Assembly: GCF_034702125.1 (NCBI RefSeq)
Contig: NC_085871.1
Location: forward strand, 28,632,076 to 28,696,075
DNA: 64,000 nt
From: Engraulis encrasicolus
Lineage: Eukaryota > Chordata > Actinopteri > Clupeiformes > Engraulidae
Reading direction: 5' to 3'
Within the stretch, counting starts at the first letter, position 1; each line of letters opens with the position of its first letter. A model generated the notes under the pieces. The model saw only the letters and a program-made list of their open reading frames with translations. It was not told the origin of the DNA and did no database searches. Positions 1-22,500 of the stretch are shown piece after piece. Position numbers and translations under genes: made by a program.

Positions 1-75
1 ATAGTAACTCAAACCACGCCTACCCAATGCAAAGGAGTGTGCTCAAGTTTGGTCTCCTAAGGGGGCGTTGAGGGC

Positions 76-369
76 GTTACAATATGCGACCTTGTCTCCT
101 CCACTTGTGCTTGTTTCCTCGTACCAGGAAGTAATATGTCATGATGACATCAGTGACAACAGCAGTATATTCCAATATCTTGCAAAAGCTCAATTGCAAA
201 GTCTTTTTCTCATTTGCAATTGGGATGGTGAATGAAAAACAGTCCCTCAAAAGTTGTTGTGGCTAGGCGGACAGCTGGGAAACTTTATCGTTTTCTCCAC
301 TGAGAAGGGGCCAGGAGGAGGGGCGAGGCCACAAGCACAAGTGGAGGAGGCAAGGTCGCATATTGTAAC
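76..369. mobile_element. MITE family F, copy 1
   Basis: Terminal inverted repeats start GTTACAATATGCGACCTTG (76) and are mirrored at 330-369. A related copy lies at about 57800-58097 and a reversed fragment at about 32610-32790. It lies downstream of gene A exon 6, in intron 6. No coding sequence. Superfamily unknown. Confidence 0.75.
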
Positions 370-964
370 ACACTCATCGTCCCAACCTTCCTCTACTCTT
401 TCTGTGACGTTTGCTGGCGACTTGTGTAAGATGCACACTACCGCCATCTACAGCACTGAAATTCCATTTCCTCTCAACCTCTGCTGGTATCCTAAAGGGG
501 GTGTTCACCTGGCATCACATAGATATACAGGCTTGATTCGTCTCTACCTTTTCCAATGTCTCTTCCTGTACCAAGACTGAGACACCGGAGGCTGGCCAAA
601 GGCTGAATGCGAAATCTAGCTTTTCTATATCTACATCCAGGGGACATTAATCGGTTGTAATTTTTACAGTAATACCAAAGGGGGGTGTTTGGAGGCTTAT
701 GATGAGGTCAAGGGGGCATTTGATCAAAAAAGGCAGAGAAACACTGTTTTACAGTGATGCTATTTGAGGAATGGGCCTACTCGTGACATCAGACACATTT
801 GATTCAGTGCATTCAAAGCAGCTATAAGACGCATCCATAGGTATGGACATAAACTTTTACACCACTGTTTTCTGTGTACTCTAGTAGTTATTCAAATACC
901 TGGGTCACTTCAATATTTTTATGTGATTGCAAAACAGGGTAATGAAGTGAAGAGCGTGACATAC

Positions 965-12179
<11,215 letters not shown>

Positions 12180-12433
12180 CCTCTCTGCACTGCAGACTAT
12201 CCAGCAGCCTAAACTGCCTTCACCTGAATGCTGCTGTTTAATATTCACCTTTGACTTCTCTGTTTACAAACTGGGAGAGAGAGAGAGAGTGCGTGGCTTA
12301 TGATTTACCACCCTCGCTGGCACTCAACCAAAGTTTAATGGGGAGTGATTACCTGTAGAAACGTGTCACTCACTGTCGGTTGCCACACCATCTCCTGTTT
12401 AGTAGCGCTGACTTGGCGCTGACTTGGCCCGTC

Positions 12434-12444
12434 ATTTATATATA
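12434..12444 (-). promoter_or_regulatory. Candidate TATA box of gene A
   Basis: On the minus strand this reads TATATATAAAT, about 255 nt upstream of the gene A start codon. A twice-repeated GCTGACTTGGC lies just downstream. It fits a TATA-type promoter and a 5' UTR of about 220 nt, but no transcript data support it. Confidence 0.35.
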
Positions 12445-12895
12445 GTAACTCATGTAACACCTTTCACAACGTGTGGGCGGAGAGAAAACTTATGTCAGGG
12501 AATTACGTATCTATAAAGCGAGTGAGCACATAACTGTACTAAATGAACTATGACGTGATATAATGGATTTCATTTCCCATAGGAGTAGCAATATTCAGAG
12601 AAATATGTGTTCGAAGTGTCCCTAACAATAACACATGGACAACTGAACATTTAAAAGAATGCACAAATGAGGTGAAAAAAACCTGCGTTTGTCAAGGGCG
12701 ATGCATAAAGGAAAATACTCTACATGTGAAATAGCCTCTTTGTGCAGATGGGCTCGCCATCATCGCTAAAAAAAATACTCAATTACATCATAACAACATT
12801 GCTATGACATTACTGGGAGCCTTAAGTAAAAGACTTGGTCTTAACAATTTTGGTGACAGTAAGGTTATAGCATAGGATCTGCACAAAGGGCTTAA

Positions 12896-13250
12896 AGCTA
12901 CACTGAGATTTTTAGTAGTTTATTTCCAGAATTCATGCTACCCATTCACTAATGTTACCTTTTTCATGAATACTTAGCACCACCATCAAATTCTAAGTAT
13001 TCATTATGACTGGAAAAATTGCACTTTTCATACATGAAAAGGGGGATCTTCTCCATTGTCCGCCATTTTGAATTTCCAGCAATAGCCATGTTTAGCTGCA
13101 AAAATGACAATACTTGGGCCATACTAGAAAATATTATTTCATTACTTAGTAAACTTTCATGAAAAGATCAAATTCGGCAATAGGCAGCCCAGTTTCAATG
13201 AGCAGCATAGTTGGAGTACCTTTTTCGACCATTTCCTGCACAGTGTACCT
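12896..13250 (+). mobile_element. TTAA MITE family 1
   Basis: About 355 bp, flanked by TTAA. Ends are AAGCTACACTGAG and CACAGTGTACC. Shares TGCTACCCATTCACTAATGT and AAATTCGGCAATAGGCAGCC with the other copies in the window. Just upstream of the gene A promoter region. Confidence 0.85.
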
Positions 13251-13849
13251 TTAAGAAGTAAAGCACAGACTGGTATACAAGAATAATGTGGAGAAACCAA
13301 TACAGCATGGGCAGGTGTAAATCATCGATCGGGCGGTAGCAGGACTGACTGAGCGTGAGGAAGTGTGTAAAACTGTCTCGGCAGATGCCTCAATCTCCCT
13401 TGTGGAGCACCATATATGTGCACTGGCAGACTACCCATGCTGGCCCAAGTTCAAGCCCAGCCTGAGTTATTTCCCTACCCTCTCTGTCTCTCCCCCTCAC
13501 TTTCCTGTCATTACCAGACTGTCCTGTTAAATAAATGCATAAGAGCCTAAAAATATAGCTGGGGAAAAAACCCTCAATCTTTGAACACGAGGTCCTTTCA
13601 AGCATAGCTTGTATTGAGCCCAATAAGTCCCCCCAGTCCTGATAGTTTGAGTGGTTAAGTGCTCACCTTTTGCTTGGACCAGTGTGTTGACAAACCTGGT
13701 ATTCCTACAGTAATGTTGCAGCAGACATCTACAGTTCCCAACATATGGATTAAACATTGGGCCAATTCTTGAAAATCTGGAGCCTGAGGATTAAAGGATT
13801 TAAAACGATTTGTGTAGGATGGTGGCCAGAGTAGGTATTGCAACTATCC

Positions 13850-14832
13850 CAAATCTACATACCGGTCCATACTAAACCCTTCCATCCACTTGCCCTTTTA
13901 GCAACCTGCCTTAATGAAATTAGTAATTGGATGACCTACAATTTCCTAAAACGCAATCACAACAAAACTGAAGTCATTGTCATTACCACCCCATCATTAT
14001 TCAAAAACATTAATTACTTTCAGTTCTCCATTCCAGACTATTTTACCACCACTTCCTCTGAAGTAAAAAATCTTGGTGTTATCATTGACTCTTCTCTCTC
14101 CTTTGAGTCCCATACAAAACACATCACCAAAACTGTGTTTTTCCACCTCAAAACCATTTTCAGACTGCACCCCTCACTTACCCCTACCTCTGTTGAGACC
14201 CTCATTCACGCTTTCATAACCTCCAGACTGGGCTATTGCAATGCCCTACTTACTAGTCTCCCAGCAAAGTTGATTAACCGTAATCTTTATTAAAGTTTAC
14301 TCAGTAATAAACTAATATTTTCTAGTATGGCCCAAGTACAATCATTTTTGCAGCTAAAAATGTTTATTTCTTGAAATTCAAAATGGTGGACCATGGAGAA
14401 GATCCCCCTTTTCATGCATGAAAAGTGCAATTTTCCCAGTCATAATGAATACTTAGTATTTGATGGTGGTGGTAAGTATTCATGAAAAAGGTAACATGAG
14501 AATGGGGAGCATGAGTTCTGAAAATAAACAACTAAAAATCTTACACAGTGTACCTTTAAGATGCACCTCTTCACTGTTGCATATTCATCACACCACTGAC
14601 ATGAACCTCCACTTCCTTTAATTATTACTTTATTATTCTTTTATTTTATATACATATCTATTCTACTTTATTCTTGTATAACTATTTTTACTTTAATTTT
14701 TTAAAGTCATTCTTCTATTTTTAGTTGCGATGTATAAATTCATTGATGCTTTGTTATTACTTTTTCTACTGTTTTGTCTCTGTTTTAATGTAAAGTGACC
14801 TTGGGTATCTTGAAAGGCCCTTAAAATAAAAT

Positions 14833-14880
<48 letters not shown>
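13850..14880 (+). mobile_element. L2-like LINE 3' end, interrupted by a MITE
   Basis: The frame at 13838-14293 encodes the end of a LINE reverse transcriptase: MTYNFLKRNHNKTEV, VKNLGVIIDSSLSFESH and HAFITSRLGYCNALLTSLPA, typical of L2/CR1-group non-LTR elements. After an inserted MITE (14296-14555) the 3' UTR resumes and ends in a (TTA)n tail at 14833-14880. 5'-truncated and inactive. Confidence 0.88.
14296..14555 (-). mobile_element. TTAA MITE family 1, truncated copy inside the LINE
   Basis: Antisense copy with CACAGTGTACC at its right end next to TTAA (14556-14559). The left 100 bp or so are missing. Confidence 0.82.

Positions 14881-14881
<1 letters not shown>
14833..14881 (+). repeat. 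(TTA)n tail of the LINE
   Basis: About 16 units of ATT/TTA at the 3' end of the L2-like element. Confidence 0.95.
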
Positions 14882-15053
14882 GCTACTCGTGAAAATTATG
14901 CTGCCTATTATATTTTGCCAAACAATACTACTAGTTTGAAAAATGTACAGTAAGGTCTGCAGCTAAAAATGTCTCTTTCTGGAAATTCAAAATGGCACAG
15001 ATGGAGAAGATCCACCTTTTCATGTATGAAAAATGCCATTTCCCCTTCTGATG

Positions 15054-15350
<297 letters not shown>

Positions 15351-15712
15351 GTGGTGAGTGAGTGAATGCTGATCCGCCAGATTTGCAGGGTGGAAAACGT
15401 GATGGCTGATGCGCTCTCTCTGGCTCTGGACCAGGAGGTCTAATCATCCTCACTCTTTCCTAACCTAAGCCCTTTTTCTGTTTCCCTTAATGGTTGCTGT
15501 CCGGGTACCAGGATTTGCTGGGTGCAGAGAAGGGCGGAGGGGAAGGAGGGTGTTGGTTCTGGTTGGATGGTTTGGGTTCTGGTTGGTCTGGGGTGGGTGA
15601 GGGGCATCAGGGGTTTAGCTGGCTGCTGTCGTTTTTGTTCTGTCTCTAGTTTGCCTTATTCCTTTTTGATTGATGGTGCTTCAGAGACCCGTTAGCGTGG
15701 GTCTCTGTTTTT

Positions 15713-15730
15713 AAGGTGGGGGGAGGGGGA
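15713..15730 (+). other. Polypurine tract of the LTR element
   Basis: AAGGTGGGGGGAGGGGGA immediately before the TG that opens the LTR; the expected plus-strand primer site. Confidence 0.75.
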
Positions 15731-15855
15731 TGTCATGACCGGCTCTGCCGATGGGTTGTGGTTTCTCCTCCGACCCACAGGTGGAGCTGTGACAGGAGAC
15801 TGGACTATCTGAGGACTGCTGATTGGGCAGCCTATAAATGGCCTTCCATCAGCAT

Positions 15856-15917
<62 letters not shown>

Positions 15918-16153
15918 ACTCACTCTCAGGACACATTCGTCCAGCGACCGTATGGTCATGCTGGCGACGGCCTAGATTGCACCACACTTGCATCTTTGTA
16001 CACTGTAACACTCACTTACTGATACATACTTTGGTTAATCCACATCACTGATAACTGATACATGTTGTAAATGAAGACACTTTTGTTTAAAATGTACAAA
16101 TCGGTGTGGTCTCCCTTAATGTTGCTTCCACTAACGAGCCAGTGGTCGTGACA
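15731..16153 (+). repeat. 3' LTR
   Basis: 423 bp with short inverted ends TGTCATGACC and GGTCGTGACA. A TATA-like CCTATAAATGG lies at about 15832, then a (TC)n run at 15858-15912. Confidence 0.8.
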
Positions 16154-16196
16154 GTCAGAGAATTTTTTATTTTTTTTTAATTCATGTATGAGTATG

Positions 16197-16303
<107 letters not shown>

Positions 16304-16309
16304 TTATTG

Positions 16310-17829
16310 TCAATGTCTTATTTATATGTTTTAGTTTAACTGTACGTTGGAGACTGGTCAAACACAATTTCAAACTTCTGTGCTAACCCTGTACATAGAT
16401 TTTTGACAATAAATTCATGAGAAGTCTGTACAGCAGATAATAATTTGATATGACCACAGAGACCATAGGAAAGCCACAAAAGAATCCCTCCCACCGACTC
16501 ATCACAATGCATTTGTAAAAAATGTGATTTTATTACAGATTTTTGATACATTGATTTTATTACATTAATTAAAGTGAATAGACAGACATCAAAGATAAAA
16601 TCTTTGTGATCATTTGGACACATGTCTGGCATGCAGTACAGTATAGATTCATTCTATGGACAACATTCCTAGGTTAATTTCTCAAGCATGAATTAGCCTA
16701 CACATACGTGTATATAGTACTTTTACCAAAAAGTTTCTTTTATTGTTTTAAGAAAGCTATGTTTGGTTCACTTTAAGATGACTATGTGAAATACCCTTGG
16801 ATGACTTTCTCATCTAGAAGTTAGTAAGTAGTTAGTTAGTATACTTCGACGTATTAGACCCAGGGAATATGGCCCTGGAGGCATGCTGGGGTCTCTTGTG
16901 CTGTGCAGTCATGCATGAGCGGTTAGGGCGTGAGACTTGTAACCCCAACTCCTGGATGTCCGACATAATGAATATACGTAACAATTCGCTTCCACTAGAA
17001 TCAATGGAACTGCCTACACCAGACACAGCAGAGCATTCTTTACAATGCCGTTTCAGAACTTTACATTGCATTTGGCAGACGCTTTATAACCAAAGCGACT
17101 TTCAAAAGAGGACATTGTCATAGTCAACATCACTAGCAAATACAAAGTTCACAGGAAATATACAGAACAACAAGTGTTCGGGGGTTCGGGTTCGGGTTTT
17201 TGTTGTTGTTAAACGAGTACATACACAACACGCACACACACATACACACATGATGTCAAGAGTCTGCCCTGGGGCTAGTCCAGCTCAAGCATTAGTCTAG
17301 TACTGTAGATACTCACGAACACCTCACGAACATAACGCAACACCTCAAGTGTGGCTGTATCCATGGCCCAGTTTGGGTGGAGGGATGGACAGGAGGGGGG
17401 TGGTTTTGAATGTGTTCAAACTAACAAGGAAACAAAATCTCAACTAACTTTGGTGATACTTCGTTGTCACTATCTTTTCTGTTTTGGAAATGTAGTTTAT
17501 TTAAAGTGATTTACTCCCCTATATACATTCTTCCTACTGGTACAATATTCCCTCCAAACCCAAAGGAGAAATTCCAAGCGATAGGTGCATCGATGGGAGA
17601 CAGGCAGGATATCTTAACGGGAGAGAAAACATGTGCAGTAAACTTAATTAAAATAAGAAAAGCATGGTTTCTGTGTTGCTCTGGTGTTTTCTCTCCAGTT
17701 AAGATTGGCTGCAAACTCTAAATCTTACGAGCGCAAGAATAACTCTCTGATCATTTGATCACTTGAACTATACAAACAATGCAACCACTTTCAAAGCAAA
17801 ATAGAATAAAATTAGTATTTTAAGATCAA
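16310..17829. other. 3' flank of gene B, no gene seen
   Basis: AT-rich sequence without recognised coding. It includes a 20-bp inverted pair (TCTTAACGGGAGAGAAAACA at about 17611 and its mirror ending near 17703), probably a small fold-back repeat lying in the presumed 3' UTR of gene B. Confidence 0.5.
17496..17501 (-). terminator. Candidate poly(A) signal of gene B
   Basis: TTTATT on the plus strand is AATAAA on the minus strand, about 330 nt after the stop codon. Plausible by distance only. Confidence 0.25.
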
Positions 17830-17902
17830 CTAAAATTTTGATTCAGTTTGAACTTGGGGGTGATGTTTAAGTCCTTGATCCATTTTCTTGCATCTCTTTA
17901 AC
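17830..17902 (-). CDS. slc22a5-like: Gene B exon 10 with stop codon
   Basis: 73 nt, acceptor CTCCGCAG|G and stop TAG at 17830-17832. It encodes a short basic cytoplasmic tail ([15 protein letters not shown], ending QTESKF). The reading frame is the one dictated by exon 9, and the total length comes out at 552 aa. The tail is poorly conserved in the family, so this call rests on phase, acceptor and length. Confidence 0.82.
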
Positions 17903-18805
17903 CTGCGGAGAAAAGGCCATTGTTTAAAACTTTGCTTACATGTATGTTACATTTTTAATCTCGTTTACAGGTCAATGCTGTTTTTTTGTGCTCAGACGTC
18001 AGGTGTTACAACCACAGCCAATGGCCATAATTTAATTAGTAATTAATGCACTGCCATGGCTATGCTTCTTAGATTGAAAATACGAAAACAAAAAATGAAT
18101 AATTTATTCCATACACTAGTGGCATAAGCTGTGGTTGCACCACCCTGGTGTGTGCTACAACTAAAACGTCACTGACCCTTACAGGACATGTGGATAAAAC
18201 AAATTTCAGTTGTTATGTCAATAAAAATCGGCAGGGAATATAGAATATGGAATATGGAACAGGGGATTGGAAATATGGAATCACTCACCATCAGTGTTGC
18301 CACAGTTACTGTGAAACAGTAATCCCACTACTGACTTCTTCTTTAAAAAGTAACTAAGTTAAGTTACTGACTACTTGCTTTTAAAAGTAACTAAGTTAGT
18401 TACTTTTAGTTACTTTCAGAAGAAGCTGATCCCCGACCCCTGCCCGTCCGTATAACATGAAAATGATCACCAGGTCTGCCAATAGGCCTAACCTAGGCCT
18501 ATGCACTTTATTGACATGTAGGCAGATTAAAAAATATGTTCAAAATACCCATATACTTTATGTGTAAACAGGGTCTCATTCATTTTCTTTGAGAGTGAGC
18601 AATATAACTGCATGTTGAAATTGGCAGGAATTCTCTTCTTTCTTTGCAACACTCAGCAATGTCAAACTGACACGTTACATGTTGCCTGTTAAAGACTAAT
18701 CTGCAGTATCCCTCATAGTAGACACTTGACAGATTAAGAGTGAGGCCAGCACTTTTATGGCCATGACCTTTGACAGAAAAACGTGACTTGCTAGACAGTC
18801 AAGGT

Positions 18806-18881
<76 letters not shown>

Positions 18882-19429
18882 TTGTAAAATTGCAAAGCTA
18901 TCAACGAAACACGCGACTTTCCGGTACTTAACCACAGACCAAAGATTAGCGTACAGGCAGAAGAATTAGAAGCGCAAGGTAAAATAGTGTGATTAGAGGG
19001 TAGGTGACAACTAAGGGTCTGTATAGTGCGGCATTCAAAAAGGTTTTCATAAAACATTTGAAATGCTTCCCCCAGGTTTTCACAATTCTGTATTTTGTAT
19101 CCATGTTAGTTTAGTGAAATTTCAAATAGTGATTCAATCTTTTTTTTTGAAAAGTAAAGACAGATTGCCCCAAAAAATGTCATGTGGCACAACAAAAATA
19201 TAATGTGAAAAATAAAATATTAATTCACAAATGTACCTTTGCTCTATTTGACATTTTTGACCTATATACCCTCATTATTCTATCAAAATTTATTAAATAA
19301 TAAAAAAAATTGAGCTTGGTTTCTAAAAAGACAATGTAGTTGTTGTAAAACAAATCATTGGAACACAGAAAAGTAGCGTCTCGTCTTTCACCCACAAATA
19401 CATAGCCTATGGTGGTCCAATTATTGGTA

Positions 19430-19523
<94 letters not shown>

Positions 19524-22500
19524 TGTGTGTGTGTGTGTGTGTCACAGCATGAAAAGTGGCATTTTCCTGCTGGTGATTGACAGTAGATTCTTACTAACGA
19601 CCGCCATTTAAGACAGTTTCAGGGAATGCAACCGTGCGTGTGCATGATGTGTGTGTATGCTGAGCGCAGCCCATACTTACCCTTTCATGGTCTGCATTTC
19701 TGTGATGATCTCAGGTAAGGATTTGCCGTGTGTCTCAGGCAGCAGGAAGGCGAGCAAGCCCCCGCACACCGCCAGGGTGCCCATTATGATGTATGGCAGG
19801 AACTGGTAAAATCTTCCTACAAGCACAATCGCATCATAACACTGTAACAGTGCGCTTTTAATTTCTCCTCTTTTATGTATATAAAATTACACAAAGATGG
19901 GTTTAATTTTGACACACCCAATACAGTAGCCTTTCACTTTTATGGGTGTCTATGGAGTTGCCTTTCTCACTTCTATGGGTGTCTATGGAGTTTCCTGCTC
20001 CTCTCCTTCTACTCCCCTGTAATGTTTAGTTTTTTCGTCATTCATGTTTCTCTGATTCATATTCCCTGTTTCCCTGTTTCTGTAACCCAGGGGAAGAGGT
20101 ATGGTGTCTCTAAGTACACCACTCAGAAAAACTGCACTATCCGCTCTGCACAGGCGCACCACTCAGGGCTGCACTATCCGTCGCCCCGTCTTTCGCAAAA
20201 AAGCCGGCCTCATTGTTTGAAGAGCCGTCTAATTCTTATTAGACAGCTCTGATTGATTTCAGTCTATACCAGGGCCGGGATGGGCCCTGTAATCAGGCCG
20301 GGATTTGAATTCACATCTAGGCCACATTGGACTCCTTAAACGGCTATTTCTCATAAATTAAGACTTTAAAATAATGTACTAAGGGGGGCTCTATGGCCCC
20401 CCACATTTGGGCTTACATTGCCCGCAAGGACCCCGGTTCGAGTCCGGCCGGGGTCATTTCCCGACCCTGCCCCATCTCTCTCTCCCAGTCATTTCCTGTC
20501 TACTCTCACACTAGCCTGATTAGCATCGACTTTCAAATCTCTTCGAGACTTGGTCTGACCAAGAGCATAACAATTAACATTCCCAAACAGCATTTTCCAA
20601 ATGGCCTCCCTTGGTTTGCTAATGATTGTTTGCTTCCCAACAAAGTGGGAGGAGTTTCCGTATTTGCGGGAACTCAGAAAGTACTTGCATTGACTCTTGA
20701 CCTGACTGGTAGCAACGCTGAAGCTGTTGCGCCACTAGGAGGGCACGGCCTGGCTACTCTCACACTGTCCTATGATAATAAAGGCCAAAAAGCCCCCCCC
20801 CCAAAATACTTTAAAAAAATCAAATAAAATAATGCACTAAATATAAATAGTGTAACAATGTAGATAAAACTCCCTCGAGCCACTTCTACATTACTTAATA
20901 CGTGTATATATACATTTCTAAACGTCACACCAAAGGACATATTTACAGCAAAGTGAATTAGAAATGTAAAAAGAGAATCAATTAACAGACCAACATTGTG
21001 ACCACTTGGATTTTCTGACAGATTAATTGCCACACTACGTAGACATATACTTTCTTGCCTCATTAACAATGTTTTGTGAAATAATAGTTTTTTGCTGCAC
21101 ATCTGTCAACTACCCATATCCTACCACGCCTATTAGCCTTTGGTAGCGTGTACATGTAGGCCTACGTATGAGTATACAGTACACAGTACGACTTGGTCAT
21201 TGCCTTTCTATGAACAGTTAAATTATAACAGGGGTCAAAAACAAGGTCAAGTTTTACACTGTACACACAAACACTTGAAAAATGCGAACCGGTTTACGAC
21301 TGGCAAAGTTTCCTATTGTCGTGTCATTTCAAACTTGTGGACCTTGTCCAGTTGCATTCTAGGAAATATTATAGTCCTTGTATTGCGCACTGTAACCAGT
21401 TTGTTCCAGTGTGTTGCAGTGTAGTCTTAAAGGATAACTTCAGCCAATTTCAACATGCAGTTGTAATGCTCACACTTCCCTGGACAGTGACTTGTCAGTA
21501 TCTGAGATATTTTTTTCTTCAGCCTTTTCCGAGATCCTGGTCATTGTAATGGGGACAGGCGTTTGCTTACATTTCAAAAAACATCTTGATTTATTCTCAA
21601 AAACATCCAAAAGGTTATGCAACACCAGCAGACAACTAGAAAACAGCAATACCTTTTGGGAAAATATTTGGAGTAGGCCTATGTTAAGAATTAAAAAAAT
21701 GTAAACAAAATCTGCCCCCATTAGAATAGCTCAGATCTTGGAAAGGGCTGAGCCAAAAAATGCATCATCACCGGGTACTGACAAGTCAAGGGTAGAGTGA
21801 GCAATACAACAGCATATTGAAATTGGCAGAAGTGGTCCTTTGAAGAGGAGATAAATCCGCACTCATGTGACGCACTGATGATGGCTTAAAGGACCAGTTC
21901 AGTCAATTTCAATATGCTGTTGTATTGCTCACGTTACCCTTGACTTGTCAATACCCGGTGATGCCACATTTTTTGGCTAAGCCCTTTCCAAGATATGAGC
22001 TATTCTAATGGGGGTAGCGTTTGTTTACATTAAAAAAAAAATTAACATAGGCCTACTCCAAATATTTTCCCAAAAGGTACTGCTGTTTGCTAGTTGTCTG
22101 CTGATGTTTTATAACCTTTTGGATGTTTTTGGGAATAAATAAAAAGGTTTTTTGAAATGTAAACAACCCATTACAATGACCAAGATCTCGGAAAAGGCTG
22201 AAGAAGAAAAAAAAATAACTCATGTAGCCTACTGCATGTTGAAATTGACTGAACTGGTCCTTTAAAGGTGTACTGTGTAATATTTTAAGTAATTTATTTC
22301 CAGAATTTATGCTGCCCATTCACTAATGTTACCTTTTTCATGAATACTTACCATCACCATCAAATTCTAAGTATTCATTTTGACTGGGAAAATTGCACTT
22401 TTCATACATGACAAGGGGGATCTCCATGGTCTGCCATTTTGAATTTCCAGAACTTTTTAGCTAAAATACGTACTGTACTTTAGTCATACTAATAAATACC

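Larger units (their letters stand above)
15368..16153 (+). mobile_element. Gypsy-type LTR retrotransposon, 3' fragment
   Basis: A frame at about 15370-15445 ends a Ty3/Gypsy-like RNase H segment (CRVENVMADALSLAL, then a stop). About 270 bp of untranslated sequence, a purine-rich tract and the 3' LTR follow. The integrase region expected between RNase H and the LTR is absent, so this is a deleted or non-autonomous element. No 5' LTR is seen; the left side runs into TG microsatellites. Confidence 0.75.

Noticed and set aside
20430..20450. tRNA-like B-box sequences (also near 36500, 38020, 56465)
   Set aside because: Part of tRNA-derived SINEs with CT-rich bodies and tails, no complete cloverleaf.
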